Origin: a candidate division LCP-89 bacterium
GTDB lineage: Bacteria > Electryoneota > B3-LCP
Direction of reading: 5' to 3'
Length of the DNA stretch: 7,613 bases
Assembly (NCBI GenBank): GCA_025774735.1
Contig: JALGZU010000287.1
Span: 1-7,613 of the forward strand
Shown here: positions 1-5,888 of the stretch, one piece after another
How the letters are laid out: each line of letters begins with the position of its first letter
Numbering within the stretch: position 1 is the first letter of the stretch
The notes under the pieces: model-generated
Databases searched by the model: none
Seen by the model: only the letters and a program-made list of their open reading frames with translations
Told to the model about the DNA's origin: nothing
Program-made: the position numbers and the translations under genes

Positions 1-1
1 C

Positions 2-289
2 GACCTGTTTGAAGGCGAGACGCCTGAGAAATTTGCTCTGATGGGCAATTACCCCAACCCCTTCAACCCGACCACGACCATCGAATTCTCTCTGAATCAT
101 GCTGATTTCGTCAACCTGAGCGTCTTCGACGTCACGGGCCGTCATGTGACCACCCTGGTGGATGGTTTCCGCGATGCCGGTCTGCATGAAGTGACCTTCG
201 ATGCAGCCGGAATGGCGACGGGTCTCTACGTCTACCGCCTGACCTCGGGTGCTCAGTCGGTCACAGGTAAGATGATTCTGATGAAATAA
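2..289 (+). CDS. 3' end of a secreted protein with T9SS type A C-terminal sorting domain (partial)
   Basis: Only the last 95 residues are in the window; the reading frame is open to the left edge, so the gene starts upstream. What is visible is one complete C-terminal sorting domain. A linker (EGETPEKFALMGN) leads into YPNPFNP, then an amphipathic beta-sandwich pattern with NLSVFDVTGRHV, TLVDG, RDAGLHEVTFDA and GLYVYRLTSG, ending in the basic tail KMILMK. In the FCB group this domain directs proteins through the outer membrane by type IX secretion and is then normally cleaved or anchored at the surface. The passenger domain, and so the protein's activity, cannot be seen. The tail resembles those of the three downstream genes, especially the one ending at 5674 (shared LVDG, RDAG and EVTFDA). 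The FlgD-type Ig-like fold is a related alternative label for the same region. The domain is certain; export by T9SS is inferred. Confidence 0.9.
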   Translation, partial: DLFEGETPEKFALMGNYPNPFNPTTTIEFSLNHADFVNLSVFDVTGRHVTTLVDGFRDAGLHEVTFDAAGMATGLYVYRLTSGAQSVTGKMILMK

Positions 290-311
290 TCTTACTTTCA
301 GCGTATCCAGA

Positions 312-339
312 AGGCGGGCCCAAGTGCCCGCCTTTTTTT
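312..339 (+). terminator. Rho-independent terminator after the first sorting-domain gene
   Basis: A perfect 8-bp GC-rich stem, AGGCGGGC (312-319) and GCCCGCCT (326-333), closes a 6-nt loop and runs directly into seven T residues (333-339). It lies 23 nt after the stop codon. The stem core is nearly identical to that of the terminator at 2150-2177. Confidence 0.95.
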
Positions 340-377
340 GTTGCCTTTTAAAAATCGAGACGCTCGCTTCAGTACCA

Positions 378-406
378 ATTGAAAGGATATCTGTGATATT
401 GTCAAT
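378..406. repeat. Interrupted inverted repeat upstream of the first promoter
   Basis: ATTGA (378-382) pairs with TCAAT (402-406), and inside it ATATC (387-391) pairs with GATAT (395-399) across a TGT loop; a G-U pair (386/400) can extend the inner stem. It ends about 32 nt upstream of the TTGACT at 439. It could be a regulator-binding site or chance structure in AT-rich DNA. No matching copy is seen before the other two promoters. Confidence 0.35.
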
Positions 407-438
407 AGAAAAATATTTTAGAAAAATAAAAAAAACAC

Positions 439-469
439 TTGACTTTTTAAATTAAAAGTAGTACATTTA
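439..469 (+). promoter_or_regulatory. Predicted promoter for the Kelch-type surface protein gene
   Basis: TTGACT (439-444) is followed 23 nt later, start to start, by TACATTTA (462-469). An A8 tract (428-435) ends 3 nt before the TTGACT, as an UP element would. The same arrangement with the same 23-nt offset appears at 2236 and 4026, and this recurrence is the main support. TAnnTTTA resembles both a sigma-70 -10 box and the Bacteroidota TAnnTTTG box. Transcription would begin near 475, leaving a leader of about 125 nt. Confidence 0.7.
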
Positions 470-600
470 CGTTTGCTGGAGAAATGTGTTAAATTTTGTA
501 CTTAACTCCCGATCTATGAACTGATTCTGAAGCGGTGGAGCCGAAATTAGACGAATACTCTAAATAATCGGGCGACAAAATCAACGAATCAGGAGGTAGT
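470..600 (+). other. 5' leader of the Kelch-type gene, with ribosome-binding site
   Basis: This is a non-coding leader of about 125 nt. CCCGAT (508-513) can pair over a long distance with ATCGGG (567-572), and a small CGG/CCG hairpin lies between them; I see no known riboswitch class. AGGAGG (591-596) lies 4 nt before ATG 601. The gene at 4286 has the same element and spacing (AGGAGG, AAGT, ATG). Confidence 0.5.
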
Positions 601-2127
601 ATGATGAAGGTTACATGTGTTTTGGTAGTCAGTTTATTGCTTGCATTTTCAGCGTTTGCTAATCCCGATGTGAGTGTTGGGTCCGTCGATCCTCTTCCAC
701 CACCCACCTGGGGATTGGATGACATTACCTGGTCATCCGCTGGAAACGCCATGACACCGTTCGGTCGTGCAGCCAGTGGAATCATCGGAGAGTACTGTTA
801 CTTCTTCGGCGAGCAGAACTCTAATTTGGGGCAGGCTTATCACATCCCTTCTGGTACCTGGTCAACTGCCACGGCGCCTTTGATGGGTAACTGCAACTGG
901 TGCGGTGTGGTCGCAAACGATCAGCTCTACATCATCGGCCGTTACGACGGCGGTTATGGTACTGAAGTTCAGCGCTTCACACCTACGGCTGGTGGACCTA
1001 CGGGAACCTGGGATTTAATGGCGCCTTATCCCCTATCTTATTGCGGTGTTGGTGCAGCCTGGGATGGCGCTGACCACATCTATGCCTGTGGTGGTGATGC
1101 AACTGCGCCTAGTGCCTATAAGTACAGCATCTCCGGTAATACCTGGACAGCGATTGCCAATCCGCCTGGACCCCAGAGGTATAACGGTGGCGCCTTTGCA
1201 GGAGGGAAATTCTACTCGATAGGTGGATACAATTGGGCAACTACAAATTATGCTTATGACCCGGGTACTGATACCTGGTCGACCGCAGCTGATGTGCCTG
1301 AACCACTGTACTTTGCCACATTTAGCGTAACTGAAGGCGAAGGTTACGTGATCTCCGCTGCCGGCGGTGGTGGTTATGGTTCCTGGCCGGCAACCACTGC
1401 GGCGATGTATTATGACCCCGCTACGGATACCTGGACGGTCGACACCCCCATTCCCTGGTCGGCACGCGGTCTCAACAGCACTATCTATATGGGCGGCAAT
1501 GAAGTCATGGTCGCCGGTGGATACGATGGTGTCTTCTATACAGATGGCTATCGTGGAATAGATTGGTTTAGTGCTACAACTCCCGTGCTTCTATCCGCAT
1601 TCAACGCCAACGTCGTTGAAGACGGCGTGTTGCTGACCTGGAGCACGGCCAGCGAGATCGACTGCTACGAATGGACAGTGCAGCGCAACGGCGTCGACGT
1701 CGCCACGCTGCCCGGACATGGTACCACCATCGAGCCGCAGAGCTACAGCTATCTCGACGAGGTGGGCGCTGGCAATTACACCTATCGTTTGAAAGAGACG
1801 GACATCGGCGGAGCAGTAACTTACTTCGACGAGATCACGGTCACCGTCGGTGCAGTCGTCGTCACTGAGTACAGCCTTAGCAATAATTACCCCAATCCCT
1901 TCAATCCGAGCACCAACATCGCCTTCGCGCTTCCAGAAGCCGGTATTGTGAACCTGTCCGTTTACAGCTTAAACGGCAGTTTGATCACAACACTGGCAGA
2001 CGGTCAACGCGATGCCGGGGTGTACGAGGTGACGTTCGATGCGACAGGTTTAACCTCAGGCATTTACTTCTGCAAGCTGACAGCTGGCGACTACAGCTCC
2101 ATGCAGAAGATGGTTCTACTGCGGTAG
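601..2127 (+). CDS. Secreted Kelch-type beta-propeller protein with Fn3-like and T9SS sorting domains
   Basis: A 508-residue exported protein. Residues 1-20 form a signal peptide (MMKVTC, hydrophobic core, AFSAFA before NPDV). Residues of about 40-325 look like a Kelch propeller: repeated blades with a Y-x-x-GG or similar strand (G164-G165, G208-G209, G255-G258, G306-G307), each followed by a TW strand (W182, W226, W278; YDPGTDTW and YDPATDTW). Residues 328-420 are a Fn3-like domain (LTWSTASE, WTVQRNG, YTYRLKETD), and 424-508 are a sorting domain with Y430-PNPFNP ending in KMVLLR. No catalytic motif is visible, so binding or adhesion at the cell surface is the plausible role. A second ATG at 604 is possible, but 601 aligns with the start of the gene at 4286 with the same ribosome-binding-site spacing. 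The propeller region uses many A/T-ending codons, while the Fn3 domain from about 1590 is strongly G/C-ending, suggesting the tail was acquired by recombination. Confidence 0.92.
   Translation: MMKVTCVLVVSLLLAFSAFANPDVSVGSVDPLPPPTWGLDDITWSSAGNAMTPFGRAASGIIGEYCYFFGEQNSNLGQAYHIPSGTWSTATAPLMGNCNWCGVVANDQLYIIGRYDGGYGTEVQRFTPTAGGPTGTWDLMAPYPLSYCGVGAAWDGADHIYACGGDATAPSAYKYSISGNTWTAIANPPGPQRYNGGAFAGGKFYSIGGYNWATTNYAYDPGTDTWSTAADVPEPLYFATFSVTEGEGYVISAAGGGGYGSWPATTAAMYYDPATDTWTVDTPIPWSARGLNSTIYMGGNEVMVAGGYDGVFYTDGYRGIDWFSATTPVLLSAFNANVVEDGVLLTWSTASEIDCYEWTVQRNGVDVATLPGHGTTIEPQSYSYLDEVGAGNYTYRLKETDIGGAVTYFDEITVTVGAVVVTEYSLSNNYPNPFNPSTNIAFALPEAGIVNLSVYSLNGSLITTLADGQRDAGVYEVTFDATGLTSGIYFCKLTAGDYSSMQKMVLLR
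1591..2127 (+). repeat. Duplicated Fn3-like + sorting-domain module, copy 1
   Basis: This 537-nt segment encodes 178 residues (331-508 of the Kelch-type protein). It aligns without gaps to the segment at 5138-5674: I count 26 amino-acid differences, about 85% identity, with close DNA similarity at the module's 5' end. The similarity stops abruptly upstream, apart from a shared TPV just before LSAF. Confidence 0.9.
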
Positions 2128-2149
2128 TTCTAGTAAAGCATGATCAATC

Positions 2150-2177
2150 AGGCGGGCCCACAGGCCCGCCTTTTTTT
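2150..2177 (+). terminator. Rho-independent terminator after the Kelch-type gene
   Basis: A perfect 9-bp stem, AGGCGGGCC (2150-2158) and GGCCCGCCT (2163-2171), has a 4-nt loop (CACA) and continues into seven T residues (2171-2177). It starts 23 nt after the stop codon, the same distance as the terminator at 312, and shares its core. Confidence 0.96.
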
Positions 2178-2235
2178 ATTTCCGAACCACTCCCGGGAAT
2201 GTTGAGGATAAAAATGCCTGCTTAGAAAAAAAGGC

Positions 2236-2266
2236 TTGACTTTCTATTATTTTAATTGTATTATTA
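2236..2266 (+). promoter_or_regulatory. Predicted promoter for the second propeller gene
   Basis: TTGACT (2236-2241) and TATTATTA (2259-2266) are 23 nt apart, start to start. The TATTAT part matches the sigma-70 -10 consensus at five of six positions with a 17-nt spacer. An A7 tract (2226-2232) lies 3 nt upstream. Transcription would start near 2271, giving a short leader of about 40 nt, unlike the long leaders of the genes at 601 and 4286. Confidence 0.75.
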
Positions 2267-2303
2267 CTATGTCACATTTTTGCTTTCTGTGAAATCTTAC
2301 CGT

Positions 2304-2310
2304 GGAGGAG
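2304..2310 (+). promoter_or_regulatory. Ribosome-binding site that sets the start at 2313
   Basis: GGAGGAG lies just before ATG 2313. The frame is also open from an ATG at 2256, but that codon lies upstream of and next to the predicted -10 box, has no Shine-Dalgarno sequence, and would put 19 residues in front of a normal signal peptide. The start at 2313 is therefore preferred. Confidence 0.8.
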
Positions 2311-2312
2311 AT

Positions 2313-3830
2313 ATGAAAGTGCCGATCGCTTTTCTCGCCTGTTTAGTGGTTTTTACCGCTATTATCGGTGTATCGGATGTCATAGCCGGTGATACCGGTC
2401 CTGTTTCCCGCGGCGGAATTATAGACGAGCAGTGGGATCTCGTGTTCTGGTATCCGGGCACGACCGATGTGCAGTACCTTGGCATCGAATTTACCGGCGG
2501 ACTATTCTACATTGCCGGATGCGTAACCCCCGGTTTCCCAGAGGTCTGGGTATTCGATACTACCGGAGTGCTGGTTTTCTCATTTCCGCAGTGGACCACC
2601 GGTTGGGGCTGGCACGACTTGGCCTATGACGGGCAATTCCTGTATGGCGCCAGCGACTATATCGTCTACGCCTTCGATCTGGAAGGATACCCGGAACCGA
2701 GTATGAATATCACAGCGCCGATATTCTGTCGCGCGCTGGCGTACGATCCCAATACTGATACGTTCTGGGGAGGTGGTTGGTCGTCACCTTTGGTCAACTT
2801 CGACCGTGATGGAAACGTGATCTGGGAATCGGGACCGGGTGGGCCCTCCATCTCAGGTTTAGCCTGGGATGATTTCGCCCCGAACGGTCCCTGGCTATGG
2901 ATTCACAGCCAGGAAGGGGGCTGTACGCTGTACCAGTTCGATCCGTCCTATCACGTTTACACCGGTTTGACCTACCAGGTGCCGCTGATGCCGGGCTTGA
3001 CGTCGCAACTCGCGGGAGGGCTCGCTTTCAGTGAAGAGTACTCGCCAGACTATTCGGTGATGATCGGTTTGATTCAGGGGATCCCGTACGATGGGTTTTA
3101 CGGTCTCGAGATGTATCCTGCGAATCCGCCGCCGGACGTTTCAATTACCATTTCCGCCGGGGGACCGATCGTTATTCCCAATACGGGTGGCAGTTTCGAC
3201 TATAACGTCGAGGTTTTTAACAATGAATCGGGTCAAGCGGCCTTCGATGCCTGGATTATGGTTTACCTGCCGGATGGAATACACTTCAGACCGGTTCTGG
3301 GTCCAGTGAGTTTAACCTTGCCGGGGGGGCAGTCTCTCAGCCGCGATCGTACCCAGGATGTGCCGGCAGGCGCGCCGTCAGGGACCTATACTTATGTCGG
3401 ATACGTTGGATTCTACCCTGATGCAATCGCAGACAGCAGCTTCTTCACCTTTGAGAAGTCGGCGGGTAGTTTAGTTGAATCAAGCGGCGCAGGCTGGTAC
3501 ACAAGTGGGAACTTCTTTTCAGGCAGCATCCTGGCTGTAGCCGTGAGCATCCTGGCTGTAGCCGTGGATGAGTGGGATACACTGACCTGTTACCCCAACC
3601 CGTTCAACCCCCTGACAACTCTGCAGTTTTCACTTCAGGAGGGCGGTATTGTAGACCTCTCCGTTTTCGACGTGGCGGGGCGCAAGGCTGTAACTCTAAT
3701 GGATGGTTACCTCGAAGCCGGCACCCATGTCATCGAATTCGATGGCTCTCGGCTGGCTTCCGGAGTTTACATCTGTAAATTGGTGACACCTGAACAGATG
3801 AGACAATTGAAAATCGTTTTAGTGAGATAG
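2313..3830 (+). CDS. Secreted beta-propeller protein with Ig-like and T9SS sorting domains
   Basis: A 505-residue exported protein. Residues 1-25 are a signal peptide (MKVPIAFLACLVV through DVIA before GDTG). Residues of about 38-265 form a propeller-like repeat region with TGWGWHDLAYDG, CRALAYDPNTDTFW, NFDRDGNVIW and YQFDP strands, clearly homologous to the propeller of the gene at 4286. Residues of about 276-390 look like an Ig-like domain (SITISAGGPIVIPNTGGSF, YNVEVFNNESG, VYLPDGIHF), which the neighbours lack. A linker with a duplicated SILAVAV (405-418) precedes the sorting domain (about 420-505; Y427-PNPFNP, LSVFDVAGRK, ASGVYICKL). The tail ends LKIVLVR rather than KMVLxK/R, so it is a divergent member. 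No enzymatic motif is seen. The role is probably surface binding or structure, but no specific function can be assigned. It has its own promoter and terminator, so it looks monocistronic. Confidence 0.9.
   Translation: MKVPIAFLACLVVFTAIIGVSDVIAGDTGPVSRGGIIDEQWDLVFWYPGTTDVQYLGIEFTGGLFYIAGCVTPGFPEVWVFDTTGVLVFSFPQWTTGWGWHDLAYDGQFLYGASDYIVYAFDLEGYPEPSMNITAPIFCRALAYDPNTDTFWGGGWSSPLVNFDRDGNVIWESGPGGPSISGLAWDDFAPNGPWLWIHSQEGGCTLYQFDPSYHVYTGLTYQVPLMPGLTSQLAGGLAFSEEYSPDYSVMIGLIQGIPYDGFYGLEMYPANPPPDVSITISAGGPIVIPNTGGSFDYNVEVFNNESGQAAFDAWIMVYLPDGIHFRPVLGPVSLTLPGGQSLSRDRTQDVPAGAPSGTYTYVGYVGFYPDAIADSSFFTFEKSAGSLVESSGAGWYTSGNFFSGSILAVAVSILAVAVDEWDTLTCYPNPFNPLTTLQFSLQEGGIVDLSVFDVAGRKAVTLMDGYLEAGTHVIEFDGSRLASGVYICKLVTPEQMRQLKIVLVR
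3525..3566 (+). repeat. Perfect 21-bp in-frame tandem duplication
   Basis: Two identical 21-nt units, 3525-3545 and 3546-3566, each encode SILAVAV (residues 405-411 and 412-418 of the protein starting at 2313). They lie in the linker between the Ig-like and sorting domains. The absence of any mismatch, even at synonymous positions, points to a recent slippage duplication or an assembly error. Confidence 0.97.
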
Positions 3831-3869
3831 AAAATACCAAATTTCGGTTTCATACTCACTGAAAACTGT

Positions 3870-3904
3870 ATAGGGGTGGATCGCTTGATCTGCCCCTATG
3901 TTTT
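3870..3904 (+). terminator. Rho-independent terminator after the second propeller gene
   Basis: ATAGGGG (3870-3876) pairs with CCCCTAT (3893-3899). The stem continues inward through two G-U pairs and GATC/GATC to a GCTT loop, 13 pairs in all, followed by G and four T residues (3901-3904). It lies 39 nt after the stop. The T-run is shorter than in the other terminators of the window, so it may be leakier. Confidence 0.8.
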
Positions 3905-4025
3905 CCTATCAGCCTATAACAATTATACTTAGAAAAGCTATCAGGTTAATATCAACCGAAATATTGGTCATATTCGATGGAAATAACGACAAGTATAAAA
4001 AATTTTACAAATTAAAAAAAAGTGC
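3905..4025. other. AT-rich intergenic stretch with no gene
   Basis: No open frame or RNA gene can be supported here. The stretch is strongly AT-rich and contains a short inverted repeat, GGTT (3944-3947) and AACC (3954-3957). It ends in an A8 tract (4014-4021) just before the next promoter. Confidence 0.6.
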
Positions 4026-4056
4026 TTGACTTTCGGAAATTTTAGTTGTAACTTTA
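4026..4056 (+). promoter_or_regulatory. Predicted promoter for the third propeller gene
   Basis: TTGACT (4026-4031) and TAACTTTA (4049-4056) have the same 23-nt offset as the elements at 439 and 2236, with an A8 tract (4014-4021) ending 4 nt upstream. Transcription would begin near 4061, leaving a leader of about 225 nt before ATG 4286. A later start within the AT-rich 4088-4115 stretch cannot be excluded. Confidence 0.7.
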
Positions 4057-4145
4057 ATGTGACCTAATAGTCAATATAGCTCGTTTCGTTATATAATAAC
4101 TTATAGTTATAAAATACAGCAACCTAAGTGTAATATTGCGTCTTT

Positions 4146-4207
4146 TGAAAGGAGGTGGTAGTAGAGAAGTGTTTGAATTGGAGCATGTAAGTGCTGCAGC
4201 TTCTCTA
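4146..4207 (+). promoter_or_regulatory. Structured leader element with isolated Shine-Dalgarno-like sequence
   Basis: GAAAGGAGGTGG (4146-4157) nearly matches the full complement of the 16S rRNA 3' end but lies about 130 nt before the real start. It is followed by a perfect 8-bp inverted repeat, TAGAGAAG (4162-4169) and CTTCTCTA (4200-4207), enclosing a smaller AGCA/TGCT hairpin (4182-4185 and 4192-4195). No good start codon stands at 5-9 nt from the GGAGG; a GTG at 4169 would give a 22-residue peptide ending at 4237, at a long spacing of 13 nt. A translational control element or ribosome standby site is possible, but the function is unproven. Confidence 0.45.
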
Positions 4208-4285
4208 ACGTACACCAAGCCAAATGACAGAATGTGAAATGAAACTGAAGAAACTATACTCATCATCTCAAGTTAAGGAGGAAGT

Positions 4286-5674
4286 ATGACTAAGGTTACA
4301 CTAGGATTTGTACTTACCATGTTTGTCGCCATGACGGCGTTTGCGTTCAATGCCGATGTGGGTCCAAACGCTGGTCCGGTAGCCAATTTCCCGCCGATGG
4401 ATGATCCGTGGGATATGGTATTTTACTTCGATGCCGGAACCACCGCTGATGACACACAGTTACTAGGTGTCGCTTTCGCCGTCGATCAATTCTTCATCAC
4501 CGGCGCTAACAGCGGCTCTGATCCCAACAACGTGTACGTCTTTGAGGCTGATGGATCGCTTGCTTTTCAATTCACGCAGCCTGCAACGAGTACCGGTTGG
4601 GGATGGCGTGATCTCGCCTACGATGGTACCTACCTGTACGGGTCAGTAACCAACCAGGTAGAAGCGTTCGACCTGGCGGGTAACCTTGTGCCGGCGATGA
4701 ACATCAATGGTCCCATTACCCCTTGCCGCGCACTGGCCTATGATCCGAACACGGATTCATTCTGGACGCAATCCTTCGGCGGCCCGCTCTACAACTTCGA
4801 CCGTTCCGGTGCGGTGCTCTGGACGGGTACGAGCGGTGTGACCGCGGCCTATGGCGCTGGCTGGCATGACGGGACGGATATGCTGTGGATCTTCTCCCAG
4901 GATGGATCTCCCCAGTTGACGTTCTATGAATTCGATCCAGTAGCTCACGCGCTGACCGGAGTTTCCCAAGCGGCATCTGAACCACCAGGCTGGAGCGGCG
5001 GTATTGCCGGTGGTGCTTCCTACACCACCGAGTACGATCCCGGTCTGCCGGCTGGCGCATTTGTCTTCGTCTCACAGGGATCCCCGACGGATTACTGTGC
5101 AGTGCTGGAGGCTCCCGAAACTTCGACCCCGGTCGAGCTGTCTGCCTTCAACGCCAATGTCGTTGAAGACGGCGTTATGCTGACCTGGAGCACTGCCAGC
5201 GAGCTCAACTGCTACGAGTGGACCGTCCAGCGCAACGGCGTCGATGTCGCCACACTGCCTGGTAACGGTACAACCGTCGAGCCGCAGAACTACAGCTACC
5301 TGGACGAAGTTGGAGCTGGTGACTACACCTACAGATTGAAGGAAACCGACCTCGGTGGTGCCGTGACTTATTCTGATGAGATCACGGTCACCGTGGGCGC
5401 CGTTTTTGTTACTGAGTACAGCCTGAGCGGCAACTATCCTAACCCCTTCAATCCGACCACCAACATCGCCTTCGCTCTGCCCGAAGCCGGAATGGTGAAC
5501 CTGTCCGTTTACAGCGTGAACGGCAGCCAGGTTGCCACACTGGTTGACGGTAATCGCGATGCTGGCGCTTATGAAGTGACCTTCGATGCTACTAGCTTGA
5601 CATCGGGTATCTACTTCTACAAGCTGACGGTTGGCGACTACAGCTCCATGCACAAGATGGTGCTGATGAAGTAA
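4286..5674 (+). CDS. Secreted beta-propeller protein with Fn3-like and T9SS sorting domains
   Basis: A 462-residue exported protein with a strong ribosome-binding site (TAAGGAGG, 4274-4281) 4 nt before the ATG. Residues 1-20 are a signal peptide (MTKVTL through MTAFA before FNADV). Residues of about 39-275 form a propeller of the same type as in the gene at 2313 (TGWGWRDLAYDG at 103-114, CRALAYDPNTDSFW at 147-160, NFDRSGAVLW, YEFDP). Residues 281-371 are a Fn3-like domain, and 378-462 a sorting domain with Y384-PNPFNP ending in KMVLMK. The last 178 residues match those of the Kelch-type protein at 601 almost without change, and the start region is also alike (MTKVT versus MMKVT). The protein is thus a chimera of one neighbour's propeller and the other neighbour's ends. 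No active-site motif is visible; a surface-displayed binding protein is likely. The leader is long and structured, so expression may be controlled there. Confidence 0.92.
   Translation: MTKVTLGFVLTMFVAMTAFAFNADVGPNAGPVANFPPMDDPWDMVFYFDAGTTADDTQLLGVAFAVDQFFITGANSGSDPNNVYVFEADGSLAFQFTQPATSTGWGWRDLAYDGTYLYGSVTNQVEAFDLAGNLVPAMNINGPITPCRALAYDPNTDSFWTQSFGGPLYNFDRSGAVLWTGTSGVTAAYGAGWHDGTDMLWIFSQDGSPQLTFYEFDPVAHALTGVSQAASEPPGWSGGIAGGASYTTEYDPGLPAGAFVFVSQGSPTDYCAVLEAPETSTPVELSAFNANVVEDGVMLTWSTASELNCYEWTVQRNGVDVATLPGNGTTVEPQNYSYLDEVGAGDYTYRLKETDLGGAVTYSDEITVTVGAVFVTEYSLSGNYPNPFNPTTNIAFALPEAGMVNLSVYSVNGSQVATLVDGNRDAGAYEVTFDATSLTSGIYFYKLTVGDYSSMHKMVLMK
5138..5674 (+). repeat. Duplicated Fn3-like + sorting-domain module, copy 2
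   Basis: This segment encodes residues 285-462 and is the partner of 1591-2127, with the same 178-residue length and no gaps. Many of the DNA differences near the 5' end (for example AAC/AAT, GAC/GAT, GAA/GAG) are synonymous, suggesting selection to keep the protein sequence after duplication, or occasional gene conversion. Confidence 0.9.
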
Positions 5675-5696
5675 CTGTTTGGTCAAAAGAGCAATC

Positions 5697-5726
5697 AAAA
5701 GGCAGGCTGCGAAGCCTGCCTTTTTT
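5697..5726 (+). terminator. Rho-independent terminator after the third propeller gene
   Basis: A perfect 8-bp stem, GGCAGGCT (5701-5708) and AGCCTGCC (5713-5720), has a GCGA loop, a preceding AAAA run that can pair with the tail, and six T residues (5721-5726). It separates the surface-protein genes from the aminopeptidase gene. Confidence 0.96.
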
Positions 5727-5820
5727 GATTTACGCCTGCACTTAAAACAGAGGCTTCACTGGAGTTGATTTCATAATATCGTCCGAAGAGCTATCAGTCG
5801 TGAAAAGACCGATTCTACTC

Positions 5821-5851
5821 TTGCGATAAGCGCTATTATTGCTTACCTTAA
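5821..5851 (+). promoter_or_regulatory. Possible promoter for the aminopeptidase gene
   Basis: TTGCGA (5821-5826) and TACCTTAA (5844-5851) have the same 23-nt offset as the three upstream promoters, but the match is weaker and there is no A-tract. Some promoter is expected here because a strong terminator lies at 5697-5726. The rest of the 5727-5888 gap shows nothing else that can be supported. Confidence 0.35.
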
Positions 5852-5888
5852 TCTCCTGATATGTAGACTATTAAACCCTGGAGAAGTC

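Noticed and set aside
489..785. Minus-strand frame overlapping the start of the Kelch-type gene
   Set aside because: It overlaps the clear ribosome-binding site and signal peptide of the + strand gene and has no domain support.
2256..2312. Upstream ATG start for the second propeller protein
   Set aside because: The ATG abuts the predicted -10 box, lacks a Shine-Dalgarno sequence, and would add 19 residues before a proper signal peptide.
4088..4110. Alternating GTTAT / ATAAC / GTTAT repeats that could form two exclusive hairpins
   Set aside because: The arms are only 5 bp and all A/T-rich, which is expected by chance in this AT-rich leader; stability would be negligible.
5072..5698. 208-codon minus-strand frame opposite the third propeller gene
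   Set aside because: It covers the Fn3/sorting-domain module on the opposite strand and begins within the terminator region; its composition is that of a shadow frame.
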